A stretch of DNA of 64,000 bases, taken from NCBI GenBank assembly GCA_943736015.1, contig OX031060.1, forward strand, positions 2,314,001 to 2,378,000, given 5' to 3'. The notes under the pieces were generated by a model. It was given only the letters and a program-made list of their open reading frames with translations. It did not search any database and had not been told where the DNA came from. Both the position numbers and the translations under genes were made by a program. Origin of the DNA: Tridacna crocea. Taxonomy: Eukaryota; Mollusca; Bivalvia; Cardiida; Cardiidae. Positions 35,001 to 36,884 of this stretch are shown in pieces (position 1 is the stretch's first letter; each line of letters opens with the position of its first letter).

Positions 35001-35035
35001 ACTCCGAGAGTGACTCGTTAGTCAGTGATGTATGA
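7922..35035 (+). CDS. NAV: neuron navigator (NAV/UNC-53/Sickie-like), 3' part, 14 exons
   Basis: Join 7922-8057, 12091-12227, 13086-13267, 15361-15508, 15924-16083, 22714-22814, 25401-25490, 26925-27093, 27727-27898, 29824-30039, 30900-30971, 32091-32287, 33349-33467, 34799-35035. Every intron is GT-AG, and the phases (1,0,2,0,1,0,0,1,2,2,2,1,0) chain without a stop into 711 codons plus TGA. In the joined protein, coiled-coil segments lie at about residues 1-16 and 155-215, a basic KKKKKK linker at about 83-90, Walker A GPSGTGKT at 412-419, a Walker B-like VIILDN at 477-482, and a short acidic Ser-rich tail ends the protein. Neuron navigators are cytoskeleton-associated proteins, linked to microtubules and actin, that guide axon growth and cell migration. 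Vertebrate paralogs are about 2,400 residues, so the N-terminal CH and Ser-rich parts should lie upstream. Asn follows the Walker B Asp, as I remember for this family. Introns are dominated by MITEs. An unseen alternative exon, especially in the 6.6-kb intron after 16083, is possible. Confidence 0.93.
8275..8503 (+). mobile_element. TTAA-A MITE, full-length
   Basis: 229 bp. TTAACCCATTACGAAATGAC at the left and GGTAATGGGCTAA at the right. Hairpin tip GCTGTTTATCAGC, with a matched change in both arms (CTG-TTTAT-CAG). Confidence 0.85.
8676..8872. mobile_element. palindromic MITE family D, copy 2
   Basis: GTCCGTATTCACCAACCATT pairs with GAATGGTTGGTGAATGTGGAC. The centre is GATTGGCTAAACCATTTGG/TTTAGCCAATC. 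It is near-palindromic throughout. Confidence 0.82.
8873..9214. other. no feature recognised
   Basis: Presumed NAV intron; nothing conserved seen. Confidence 0.35.
9215..9439 (+). mobile_element. TTAA-B MITE
   Basis: TTAATCCTTTCCCTCATGAC at the left, TTGTTTGGGAAAGAGTTAA at the right. Core GGAGAAATTGCTCGTTACGAG is perfectly paired with CGAGCAATTTCTCC. Subfamily B ends in TTTCCC rather than TTTACC and has CAGACACGTTAAAACCAGGG in place of the A-type GTCAAAAGTAGGGATTG. Confidence 0.85.
9695..9889. mobile_element. palindromic MITE family E, copy 1
   Basis: ACAGAACTCCAGATAAG and CTATCTGGAGCTCTGT are inverted ends. The centre is a perfect ATTAGAATCGTCTC/GAGACGATTCTAAT palindrome flanked by AACCCTATG/CATAGGGTT. 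A second copy lies at 42249-42435. Confidence 0.78.
9905..10836. other. no gene seen; faint MITE trace at about 9950-10070
   Basis: GGTCCAAGTTGAAAGCGTTT and GAAAACTTTGTATTGGAAAA suggest a decayed TTAA-family left half at 9950-10070. The rest has no recognisable content. Confidence 0.35.
10837..10900 (-). repeat. TTAA-A outer-end fragment
   Basis: TTGTCTGCAAATGCTTTCTA to GGTAAAGAGTTAA, only the GCATTTGCAGA end of a minus-oriented copy. It shares its TTAA with the next copy. Confidence 0.65.
10897..11092 (-). repeat. degenerate TTAA-A MITE without hairpin
   Basis: TTAACGCTTTAGCACACAAT at the left; the right end is AATTAGTAAAGC. The palindromic core is reduced to AAAGGGGAAAACTATAATG. Confidence 0.6.
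11091..11268. repeat. snapback TTAA-A element with two identical ends
   Basis: Left CTCTTTACCACACAATCCTG and right GATTGTGTGGTAATGGG are both the GGGATTG end. The whole ~178-bp copy is therefore one long palindrome (arms of about 85 bp) around GCTGGTTACCAGC. The GCATTTGCAGA end is absent. Confidence 0.8.
11649..11840 (+). repeat. TTAA-A MITE with hairpin deleted
   Basis: Both outer parts are present (TTAACTTTTTACCAAACGAC to GGGATTGTGTGGTAAAGGG). The sequence jumps from GTAGAAAACATCATG to CTTGCAGAAGGCTTC, a precise loss of the palindromic core. Confidence 0.72.
11882..11968. repeat. mixed fragment of TTAA-A and family D
   Basis: AAAAGGAGAAAATGCTGGTAACCA from the MITE hairpin (positions 11898-11921) is fused to AAGCCAATCAGAAATTATGT, a family D arm. 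Confidence 0.5.
12091..12227 (+). CDS. NAV: NAV exon b (Ser-rich segment with Lys run)
   Basis: The acceptor is TCTATTTCAG and the donor GGTAGG. It encodes RQISSDSMSSINSMSS and then DPKKKKKKGW. Both the Ser-rich motif and the Lys run are hallmarks of NAV proteins just upstream of the RSSF.KAF motif. Confidence 0.92.
12292..12520 (-). mobile_element. TTAA-A MITE, full-length
   Basis: 229 bp, TTAACCCATTACCACACAAT to TTTGGTAATGAGTTAA with a perfect hairpin. It is inserted 64 nt after NAV exon b. Confidence 0.9.
12557..12619 (-). repeat. TTAA-family outer-end fragment
   Basis: TTGAATTATCATCTGGAAAT to GTGGTGAAGCGTTAA; only the GCATTTGCAGA end remains. Confidence 0.5.
12884..12956 (+). repeat. 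TTAA-A GGGATTG-end fragment
   Basis: CCTCACAATGTTTTCAAAAG, GGCTTCTTTCCCAGGGTC and GGAATTATGTGTAGAGTTAA; a right-end remnant only. Confidence 0.55.
13086..13267 (+). CDS. NAV: NAV exon c (LRSSFSRAF basic motif)
   Basis: The acceptor is TTTTTTCAG and the donor CGTAAGT. It starts LRSSFSRAFNNKKKNKNG and continues into an acidic, Ser-rich linker (SDCEMDTNSLRSTVSVPNSP). The RSSF-x-x-AF motif followed by basic residues is typical of NAV2/NAV3. Confidence 0.92.
13393..13621 (+). mobile_element. TTAA-A MITE, full-length
   Basis: 229 bp, TTAACTCATTACCAAACGAC to GTTAATGGGTTAA. The hairpin left arm carries GGAAATGAAG against the right arm CTCCTTTTCC, so it is no longer perfect. Confidence 0.85.
13622..14142. 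other. no feature recognised
   Basis: NAV intron between exons c and d; no conserved element seen. Confidence 0.35.
14143..14357 (+). repeat. diverged TTAA-A MITE
   Basis: TTTCCAAATTGAAAGCATTT and GGTCGTTAACACTTCGG mark the two halves. The hairpin is imperfect (AAAATCGTGGTTTCCAGCAT). Confidence 0.65.
14533..14759 (+). repeat. diverged TTAA-A MITE
   Basis: CTCTTTACCAAACGACAAAA to GTATAGGAAAGAGTTA. The core is decayed (GATAAAATGCTTTACACCAG). Confidence 0.7.
14776..14888 (-). repeat. degenerate TTAA-A half
   Basis: CACAATGTTTCTACCTTTTT, CAAGTTCTTTCAATTGTAAC and AAATTTTGTAGTTGGGTA are remnants of a minus-oriented outer half. Confidence 0.45.
14889..15118 (-). repeat. TTAA-A MITE, full-length
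   Basis: TTAATCCTTCACCACACAAT to TGGTAGAGTCAA. The hairpin GGAGAAAATGCTGG/CCAGCATTTTCTCC is perfect; a run of ten A lies in the right half. Confidence 0.8.
15361..15508 (+). CDS. NAV: NAV exon d (coiled coil)
   Basis: The acceptor is CTTGTAG and the donor GGTAAAA. It encodes ELRKQLREKDMKLTDIRLEA followed by LSSAHQLEQLREAMNKMK, a strong heptad pattern and one of the best-conserved NAV segments. It is probably a dimerisation or cytoskeleton-binding coil. Confidence 0.95.
15546..15677 (-). repeat. truncated TTAA-A MITE
   Basis: TTAACCCATTACCAGGCAAT and the hairpin GAAAATGCAGGTAACCAGCA. The distal third is missing, and it runs into the next copy at TTTAA. Confidence 0.65.
15675..15897 (-). repeat. 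TTAA-A MITE adjacent to NAV exon e
   Basis: TTAACCCTTTACCACACAAT to TGTTGTAGAGGGATAA. The hairpin is diverged. It ends 26 nt upstream of the exon at 15924, so it lies against the acceptor's polypyrimidine region. Confidence 0.72.
15924..16083 (+). CDS. NAV: NAV exon e (end of coiled coil, Ser-rich linker)
   Basis: The acceptor is TGTTTCAG and the donor GGTAATT. It encodes NEMCALKSDNDRLARMI, which continues the coil, followed by a Ser/Thr-rich linker. A degenerate TTAA-family copy ends about 26 bases before the exon, so the acceptor region lies directly against MITE sequence. Confidence 0.93.
16500..16610. repeat. degenerate TTAA-family hairpin
   Basis: GGAAACATTGTGGGAAACAG pairs with CTGTTTCCCAAAATGTTTTC, but the tip is replaced by unrelated sequence and the outer segments are unrecognisable. 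Confidence 0.45.
16736..16964 (-). mobile_element. TTAA-A MITE, full-length (CACTG variant)
   Basis: 229 bp, TTAACCTATTACCACACAAT to GTGTGGTAAAGAGTTAA. The left arm starts AAACACTGTTGG and the right arm ends CCCACAGTGTTTT; the CACTG/CAGTG change is matched. Confidence 0.9.
17001..17225 (+). repeat. left terminal region of the 4.5-kb element, with hairpin
   Basis: It contains the outer inverted repeat and, near 17184-17219, TTGCAAGACTGTAGTA facing TACTACAGTCTTGCAA. The CAAGACTGTAGTA motif of the tip repeats the outer end. Confidence 0.7.
17464..17612 (-). repeat. degenerate TTAA-A fragment inside the 4.5-kb element
   Basis: CTTGAGGAAGAAAGCTCTTG, AAAACACTGTGGAAAAAG and GTATGTCTGCAAAAGCTA; both ends are lost. 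Confidence 0.55.
17650..17850 (+). repeat. degenerate TTAA-A copy inside the 4.5-kb element
   Basis: GATAGAAAATACTGTGGGAA, GAGAAATGCTGGTTACAGGA and ACATGTATGTGGTTAAA. The hairpin is broken. Confidence 0.55.
18054..18262 (-). repeat. degenerate TTAA-A copy inside the 4.5-kb element
   Basis: TTAACCGTTGACCACACAGT at the left and TTTGTCATCTGCAAATGCTT near the right. The core palindrome is replaced. Confidence 0.6.
18263..20294. other. interior of the 4.5-kb element, no content recognised
   Basis: AT-rich sequence without a transposase-like frame longer than about 75 codons and without repeats recognised elsewhere in the window. Confidence 0.4.
20295..20505 (-). repeat. degenerate TTAA-A copy inside the 4.5-kb element
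   Basis: AACCTTTACAGAGCAATCAA, GCTTTTGAAAACATTTTGG and AATGCTTTCAATTTGGACAA in minus order. The hairpin is lost. Confidence 0.55.
21230..21516 (-). repeat. right terminal region of the 4.5-kb element, with hairpin
   Basis: TAAGACTGTAGTAACT faces AGTTACTACAGTCTTG around 21233-21268. The outer end is GACTTACTACAGTCCTGCGT followed by TGAACCCTCG. Confidence 0.7.
21600..21828 (+). repeat. TTAA-A MITE, nearly full-length
   Basis: TTCACCAAACGACAAAATTG to GTGTGGTAATGGGTTA. The hairpin is GGAGAAGATGCTGGTTTACC with minor mismatches. Confidence 0.75.
22069..22337. repeat. interspersed repeat with GGGGGTATA ends (copy 2, best preserved)
   Basis: It starts TTTATACCCCTGCATATG and TTTTCGGGGGTATACTGGAA, with a GTGTCTGTCCGTCC stretch and AATTATCTCCCCTTCAACTT, and ends AGTGCTGGCGGGGGTATA. 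A TTAA-A element abuts its right end directly. Confidence 0.7.
22335..22563 (-). repeat. TTAA-A MITE with altered hairpin tip
   Basis: CTCTTTACCACACAATCCTA to TTTGGTAAAGAGTTAA. The hairpin is AAAATGTTGG-GAAG-CCAACATTTT: both arms differ from the family consensus (GCTGG/CCAGC) in a compensating way. Confidence 0.85.
22714..22814 (+). CDS. NAV: NAV exon f (ADLLIQEPPD segment)
   Basis: The acceptor is TTGTTACAG and the donor TGTAAGT. It encodes ADLLIQEPPDREGRRVPI followed by TVCLGSNPDPNRARVD, the start of the conserved C-terminal NAV region. A hAT-like element is inserted 28 nt downstream of this exon. Confidence 0.9.
22843..24211. mobile_element. hAT-like non-autonomous element, 1369 bp
   Basis: Inverted ends TAGGGATGGCAACGGTTA and TAACCGTTGCCATCCCTA are flanked by a perfect 8-bp duplication GTTCATTC (22835-22842 and 24212-24219). 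Subterminal arrays of GGTTAACCGGTTAACC lie inside both ends. An 8-bp duplication and CAGGGATGG-like ends are typical of the hAT superfamily. No transposase frame is visible. It inserted 28 nt downstream of NAV exon f without touching the donor. Confidence 0.88.
23638..23700 (+). repeat. TTAA-B-like fragment inside the hAT-like element
   Basis: CCAAACGACAGGTTCAAATT, TTAGACTCTCCCAAATTCAA and AGCCTCTGCACTATA resemble the left outer segment of subfamily B. Confidence 0.4.
24350..24460 (+). repeat. degenerate TTAA-A fragment
   Basis: AAGAAAATGCTGGTTACTAG, TTCAAAGCCTTCTTATATAG and GAGATTGGTTGCAAAAGGGT resemble the right half. Confidence 0.45.
24585..24672 (+). repeat. TTAA-A left-end fragment
   Basis: TTGGACTGGAGCAATTTGAA, AGCATTTGCAGACAACAAAT and TTAAATGTAGCTAAAATGAT; cut by the next insertion. 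Confidence 0.55.
24671..24895 (-). mobile_element. TTAA-A MITE, full-length (matched CTGTTGG variant)
   Basis: TTAATCCATTACCACTCAAT to GTGTGGTAATGAGTTAA. The hairpin reads AACACTGTTGGAAAAGGAG on one arm and CTCCTTTTCCAACAGTGTT on the other, a doubly compensated variant of the GTGGG/CCCAC consensus. Confidence 0.9.
24896..25026 (+). repeat. TTAA-family right half
   Basis: GTAAAAACATTGTGGGGGGA, hairpin GAAAATGCTGGTTACCGGTA, and GGATGGTAAAGGGTTAA. The outer left segment is missing, and it directly follows the previous copy. Confidence 0.65.
25401..25490 (+). CDS. NAV: NAV exon g
   Basis: The acceptor is TTGTTTACAG and the donor GGTAAGT. The exon is 90 nt and in phase 0 at both ends, so it could be skipped without a frameshift. 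It encodes KCAEVPIGSLAVSGKTKWDI and then LDNIIRKIFK. A family D palindromic element begins within about 10 nt of the donor. Confidence 0.93.
25497..25661. repeat. palindromic MITE family D, copy 3, left-truncated
   Basis: CTTATTCTTCAGAATTTTGT to GGCTGGTGAATACAGACCC, with the perfect centre TTCTGATTGGCTAAACC/GGTTTAGCCAATCAGAA. About 35 bp of the left end are missing exactly where NAV exon g's donor (25491) begins. Confidence 0.78.
25730..25830 (+). repeat. degenerate TTAA-family hairpin fragment
   Basis: AAACCATAATGGAAAAAGGA and CCATATTTTCCACAATGTTT could be decayed hairpin arms; the outer parts are not seen. Confidence 0.35.
26035..26263 (+). mobile_element. TTAA-A MITE, full-length (CACTG variant)
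   Basis: 229 bp, TTAACCCATTACCACACGAA to GAGTGGTAATGGGTTAA. The hairpin is perfect with AACACTGTGGG/CCCACAGTGTT. It shares its right TTAA with the next copy. Confidence 0.92.
26260..26488 (+). mobile_element. TTAA-A MITE, full-length, abutting
   Basis: TTAACTCTTTGCCACACAAG to TGTGGTAAAGAGTTAA. It is head-to-tail with the previous copy, with one TTAA between them. Confidence 0.88.
26680..26899 (+). repeat. diverged TTAA-A MITE next to NAV exon h
   Basis: CTCTACCAAACTACAGAGAC to GCGTGGTAAAGACTTAA; the hairpin tip is GCTGGTTTCTAGC. It ends 25 nt before exon h. Confidence 0.75.
26925..27093 (+). CDS. NAV: NAV exon h (SVFSYHIGDI region)
   Basis: The acceptor is TTTTCATTCCAG and the donor GGTAGG. 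It encodes EYVLRIDPVTNLGLSAESVF and then GDIVRTKDAEVPELLPIGYL, a conserved NAV segment just before the ATPase core. A TTAA-family MITE ends at 26899, 25 nt before the exon, so the branch point may lie within or next to MITE sequence. Confidence 0.93.
27262..27487 (+). repeat. TTAA-A MITE, diverged full-length
   Basis: TAACTCTTTACAAAATGACA to TTTAGGAAAGGGTTTAA. The hairpin tip is changed to GCTGGCAAAGAGC. Confidence 0.75.
27551..27662 (-). repeat. TTAA-A fragment lacking the hairpin
   Basis: TTTTGTGAACATTGTGGGAA jumps to TTTCAATTTTTGAGTTACAT and TTGTTGTCTGCAAATGCTTT. The core is deleted and the GGGATTG end missing. Confidence 0.6.
27727..27898 (+). CDS. NAV: NAV exon i (Walker A / P-loop)
   Basis: The acceptor is TTTATCCCAG and the donor GGTAAGG. 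It encodes LIPKSIVQRYISLLMEHRRI and then CGPSGTGKTYLAQKLAEHLV, the nucleotide-binding loop of the AAA+ domain. The last 66 nt plus the donor are repeated downstream by a 118-bp tandem duplication. Confidence 0.95.
27951..28068 (+). pseudogene. partial tandem duplicate of the P-loop exon end
   Basis: This is the second unit of a 118-bp direct tandem repeat; the first unit is 27833-27950. It repeats the last 66 nt of the P-loop exon, its donor GGTAAGG and the following intron bases. Two substitutions would change GPSGTGKT to GPSWTGKI, and no acceptor with a pyrimidine tract precedes it. It is therefore read as a non-functional exon relic, although its donor is intact and could compete with the true one. 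Confidence 0.8.
28228..28453 (-). mobile_element. TTAA-A MITE, full-length
   Basis: CTAACTCTTTACCACAAAAT to TTTGGTAATGAGTTAA with perfect hairpin arms. The left TTAA has become CTAA. Confidence 0.85.
28454..29107. other. no gene seen; short shared motif only
   Basis: NAV intron. TTCAAAGATCAGACAGCATA and GTGATCTTTGATCTACGCTT near 29007-29048 resemble the 64-bp hairpin repeat at 1733. Confidence 0.35.
29108..29247. repeat. palindromic element (TATCATGGTTTATC arms)
   Basis: CTATCATGGTTTATCATTCA faces GATAAACCATGATAG, and GTGAGTTATGAGGCAA faces TTGCAACTCATAACTCAC. The two stems are nested, giving one imperfect ~140-bp palindrome. It is single-copy in this window. Confidence 0.65.
29447..29675 (-). 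mobile_element. TTAA-C MITE, full-length
   Basis: 229 bp, TTAACCCTTTACTTCATAGA to CATGGGGTAAAGGGTTAA. Core GTGGCAAAAGGTGAAATTGC pairs with CACCTTTTGCCAC around GCTCGTCACGAGC. It shares only ends and hairpin layout with subfamily A. Confidence 0.88.
29700..29803 (+). repeat. degenerate TTAA-A right half near NAV exon j
   Basis: GGAGAAAATTCTGTTGACTA, TTTTCTAAAGCTTTCTTTCA and GTCATTTAAACTAAGGATTG; it ends about 20 nt before exon j. Confidence 0.5.
29824..30039 (+). CDS. NAV: NAV exon j (Walker B-like VIILDN)
   Basis: The acceptor is TTATTTCAG and the donor GGTAAGA. It encodes AKELRQYLANIAEQC followed by LPSVIILDNLHHVGSLGEVF. The hydrophobic run ending in Asp is the Walker B strand; the next residue is Asn rather than Glu, which suggests reduced or atypical ATP hydrolysis. 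Confidence 0.95.
30095..30324 (+). mobile_element. TTAA-A MITE, full-length
   Basis: TTAACTCGTTACCAAACGAC to GTGTGGTAATGGTTTAA; the hairpin tip is GCTGGTTACTAGC. It shares TTAA with the next copy. Confidence 0.87.
30321..30549 (+). mobile_element. TTAA-A MITE, full-length, abutting
   Basis: TTAACTCTTTACCACACGAC to GAGTGGTAATGGGTTAA with a near-perfect hairpin. Same orientation as its neighbour. Confidence 0.88.
30556..30624 (-). repeat. TTAA-A outer-end fragment
   Basis: TTTTGTCGTCTGCAAATGCT to TTTGGTAATGAGTTAA; only the GCATTTGCAGA end. Confidence 0.65.
30900..30971 (+). CDS. NAV: NAV exon k (YIIGTMNQAT)
   Basis: A short 72-nt exon with acceptor TCATTTCAG and donor GGTTGG. It encodes PYIIGTMNQATCSTTNLQLH and ends in HNFR, corresponding to the sensor-1 strand of AAA+ folds. 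Confidence 0.93.
30992..31115 (-). repeat. degenerate TTAA-A copy without hairpin
   Basis: AACCTTTCAGGACACAATCC, GCTGTGAAAGAAAACTTTGA and AGACAGTTTCAATTTGG. The palindrome is deleted. Confidence 0.5.
31335..31563 (-). mobile_element. TTAA-A MITE, full-length
   Basis: 229 bp, TTAACTCTTTACCACACAAT to CATGTGGTAAAGGGTTAA. The hairpin has one mismatch (TTGAGGG against CCCACAA). It shares TTAA with the next copy, which is in opposite orientation. Confidence 0.88.
31560..31788 (+). mobile_element. TTAA-A MITE, full-length, abutting
   Basis: TTAACTCATTACCAAATGAC to GTGTGGTAATGGGTTAA. With the previous copy it forms a 454-bp inverted pair. Confidence 0.88.
32091..32287 (+). CDS. NAV: NAV exon l (GFLGRYLRRRL)
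   Basis: The acceptor is TTTTCCACAG and the donor GGTAAGT. It encodes WVLCANHMEPVKGFLGRYLR, then IIDWVPKVWLHLNKFLETHS and SSDVTI, which is highly conserved in NAVs. A complete TTAA-A element sits 68 nt after the exon. Confidence 0.95.
32355..32583 (+). mobile_element. TTAA-A MITE, full-length
   Basis: 229 bp, TTAACCCATTACCAAACAAC to GTGTGGTAATGGGTTAA with a perfect hairpin, 68 nt downstream of NAV exon l. A good reference copy for the family. Confidence 0.92.
32676..32896 (-). repeat. TTAA-A MITE, right end eroded
   Basis: TTAACCCTTTACCACACAAT at the left, hairpin GGAGAAAATGCTGGAAACCA, and the end decayed after GGACATGACTAAAATTTTG. Confidence 0.75.
32950..33127 (-). repeat. degenerate TTAA-family copy
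   Basis: CCTTAGGGTTAACAGCCCTC, AAGATACCAGTAACAAGCAT and ATATGCAAATTCTTTAAATT in minus order. Confidence 0.45.
33349..33467 (+). CDS. NAV: NAV exon m (GPRLFLSAPMD)
   Basis: The acceptor is ATGTTTCAG and the donor GGTAGG. It encodes GPRLFLSAPMDIASCKIWFT and then DLWNYSIVPYLLEAVREGLQ, the C-terminal helical part of the ATPase-like domain. Confidence 0.95.
33568..33795 (-). mobile_element. TTAA-A MITE, full-length
   Basis: TTAACCCTTTACTACACAAT to TTGGTTAAGAGTTAA; the hairpin has one mismatch in each arm. Confidence 0.86.
33793..33967 (+). mobile_element. tRNA-derived SINE, 5'-truncated copy
   Basis: It begins at the B-box-like GGTTCAATACCC and follows the same order as 39186-39425: AGTTGAGGCAAACTTCC, CTGGTGATTTTTTCGCC, GTACTGGTGTGAGAAACC. 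The A-box half is missing. Confidence 0.6.
33978..34205 (-). mobile_element. TTAA-B MITE, full-length
   Basis: TTAACTCTTTCCCAAACAAG to GTTTGGGAAAGGGTTGA. Core GGAGAAATTGCTCGCAACGAG pairs with the right arm except one base (CAGTTT). Confidence 0.85.
34249..34470 (-). repeat. TTAA-A MITE
   Basis: GTCGTTACCACACAATCCCT to TTTGGTAAAGAGTTAA; hairpin with mismatches (AAAACGTTGGTTACCAGCAT). The right outer segment is slightly shortened. Confidence 0.78.
34507..34668 (-). repeat. TTAA-A MITE, right-truncated
   Basis: TTAACTCATTAACACACAAT with an AATC duplication, a good hairpin, and then an abrupt stop at TTTTCAGTCAC. The adjoining sequence is the GGGGGTATA repeat fragment. Confidence 0.72.
34669..34748. 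repeat. GGGGGTATA-end interspersed repeat, fragment (copy 3)
   Basis: CTGTGTGTCTGTCTGTGTAC to CAAAGCGCTGGCGGGGGTAT. It ends about 50 nt before NAV's last exon. Confidence 0.6.
34799..35035 (+). CDS. NAV: NAV last coding exon and stop
   Basis: The acceptor is TTGTTCCTAG. It encodes VYGRRAQWEDPSDWVMETFP, a Lys/Gln-rich stretch, and an acidic Ser-rich tail (NDSESDSLVSDV) before TGA at 35033-35035. The polyadenylation site cannot be placed; no convincing AATAAA appears soon after the stop outside MITE sequence. Confidence 0.93.
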   Translation, partial: VYGRRAQWEDPSDWVMETFPWTSGKDGEQVLLKIRQEDVGYDSIGLSSSENSSPKIQTKNKEEITVNDSESDSLVSDV

Positions 35036-35087
35036 TAGTTACCGTGACAACTATTTAAATGTGGTGATTATCACGTAGTGTTTATAG

Positions 35088-35305
35088 ATTAAGTCTTTAC
35101 TTAGTAATTTATGTTTCTTGGATCCTATGTATGCATTTGCAAAAACTTGTAGAAAACGAGAAAATGCTGGTCACCAGCTTTTCTCCATATCTTTCTTTGT
35201 TTTCCATCTTTATAAGGATGATTTTCATAACCTGCACCATGTTTGGTTTGTCTACAAATCCTTTCAGTTTGGACAAGTCCAAAATTTTGTTGTCTAGTAA
35301 GACTT
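35088..35305 (-). repeat. degenerate TTAA-A MITE after the NAV stop codon
   Basis: AAGTCTTTACTTAGTAATTT, GAGAAAATGCTGGTCACCAG and GTCCAAAATTTTGTTGTCTA. It may lie in the 3' UTR. Confidence 0.6.
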
Positions 35306-35409
35306 AATTATTATTATCATACAGTGTTTTTATAGTTAAATGGTTAGAGATGTGATAATTTGTATTTAAAGATACCATTTTATTCATGCATGTACGTATA
35401 AAGATCACA

Positions 35410-35833
35410 GGCTCTTAAATTCACCAACCATTCTTAAAAATTGTCTTAGTCTTATTCACGAGAACTTTCAAAATTTCAAAGTCCAACACAAATTCTAATT
35501 GGCTAAACCCTTTGGTTTAGCCAATCAGAAGTTGTGTTTAACCCTTTCCCAACCAAGCCCTGGTTTTTACGTGTCTGCAGTAAAAGTCTTTTGAAAACAC
35601 TGTGGGAAAAGGAGAAATTGCTCGTAACGAGCAATTTCTCCTTTTCCCACAGTGTTTTCTACCCTTTTTTAGAACTTTCTGGGATTTTTCCCCAAAGGTA
35701 AAATTGTCGTCTGCGGACTCTTTTGGTTTGAAGAGTCCAAAATTTGTCGTTTGGGAAACTGTTAATTGTAAATTTATAAATCTCCAGTATAAAGACAAAG
35801 AATATTCAGAGAATGGTTGGTGAATACAGACCC
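35410..35833. mobile_element. palindromic MITE family D, copy 4, host of a nested TTAA-B
   Basis: GGCTCTTAAATTCACCAACC at the left, TAATTGGCTAAACC/GGTTTAGCCAATCAGAAG at the centre, and GAATGGTTGGTGAATACAGA at the right. The element at 35538-35765 interrupts its right arm after AGAAGTTGTGT. Confidence 0.85.
35538..35765 (-). mobile_element. TTAA-B MITE nested in family D
   Basis: TTAACCCTTTCCCAACCAAG to GTTTGGGAAACTGTTAA. The perfect core is GGAGAAATTGCTCGTAACGAG. TTAA flanks both sides inside the D arm, so this element is younger than the D copy. Confidence 0.9.
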
Positions 35834-35915
35834 AGATTTTTCCATTTTTCATTAGTGTATATATTTTTGTTTATAGACTATGAAGGCCATGCATGTCATC
35901 ATCCATTACTGTTGT

Positions 35916-36144
35916 TTAACTCATTACCACACGAGAAAATTTTGGACTGGTCCAAATTGAAAGTATTTGCAGACGACAAAATAAAGGCGACTGAAAAAAA
36001 GAAATTTGTTCTGGAAAGGGTAGAAAACACTGTGGGAAAAGGAGAAAATGCTGGTTACCAGCATTTTCTCCTTTTCCCACAGTGTTTTCAAAAGGCTTCT
36101 TTCTCAGGGGCGTCAAAAGTAGGGATTGAGTGGTAATGGGTTAA
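35916..36144 (+). mobile_element. TTAA-A MITE, full-length (CACTG variant)
   Basis: 229 bp, TTAACTCATTACCACACGAG to GAGTGGTAATGGGTTAA with perfect arms AACACTGTGGG/CCCACAGTGTT. It shares TTAA with the TTAA-B copy that follows. Confidence 0.92.
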
Positions 36145-36368
36145 CCCTTTCCTAAATGACAAATTTTAGACTGTCCCAAACTCAAAGCGTTTGCAGATGA
36201 CTATTTTGAATTTGATGAGAATGGCAGAAAGTTTACTGATAGGCTAGAAAACACTGTGGGAAAAGGAGAAATTGCTCGTTACGAGCAATTTCTCCTTTTC
36301 CAACAGTGTTTTCTAAAGACATGTACTGCAGACACGTTAAAACCAGGGCTTGTTTGGGAAAGAGTTAA
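36141..36368 (+). mobile_element. TTAA-B MITE, full-length, abutting
   Basis: TTAACCCTTTCCTAAATGAC to GTTTGGGAAAGAGTTAA. Core GGAGAAATTGCTCGTTACGAG, with one GGG/CAA mismatch. Confidence 0.9.
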
Positions 36369-36420
36369 GACTGTAGCAATCATCTATTTCTGCTGTTTGA
36401 TACAGCAGGACATTACTTTA

Positions 36421-36653
36421 GGTAACTCTATACCACACCAGAGAAATTTAGACTTGTCTAATTGAAAGTATTTGCAGACAACAATTTATATGTAACTCGG
36501 CCAAGGAAATTTGTCTTTGGAATGATAGAAAATATTGTGGGGGAAAAAGGGGGGGAAAATGCTGGTTACCAGCATTTTCTGCTTTTCCCATAGTGTTTTC
36601 AAAAGGCATTCCTAGTGGTCGTTAGAAGTCAGGATTGTGTGGTAAAGGTGTAA
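36421..36653 (+). repeat. TTAA-A MITE, diverged
   Basis: GTAACTCTATACCACACCAG to GTGTGGTAAAGGTGTAA. The left arm has an expanded GGGGGAAAAAGGGGGGGAAAA tract. Confidence 0.72.
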
Positions 36654-36685
36654 GGTGGTTGCTTTCTGAATTATTGGCACTCTTT

Positions 36686-36884
36686 TTAACCCGTTACCAC
36701 ACAATTCTAACTTCTAACTACCCTTAGAAAGAAACCTTCTTGGTAACAAGCAGATTCTCCTTTTGTCACCATGATTTTCTATCCCATCATAGACAAATCT
36801 GACCTTCCAGCAACATTTGATTTTTTGTCAGTAAATGTTTCCCTTTGAATCTGTCAAAAATTTTGTCTTGTCAAAAAGAGTTAA
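36686..36884 (-). repeat. TTAA-A MITE missing the left hairpin arm
   Basis: TTAACCCGTTACCACACAAT, then AGAAACCTTCTTGGTAACAA directly at the tip, with right arm GCAGATTCTCCTTTTGTCAC. The end is AAAAAGAGTTAA, shared with the next copy. Confidence 0.72.

Noticed and set aside
35970-35990. AATAAA downstream of the NAV stop as polyadenylation signal
   Set aside because: It lies inside a TTAA-A element (GACAAAATAAAGGCG), where the same hexamer recurs in every copy. No independent support.
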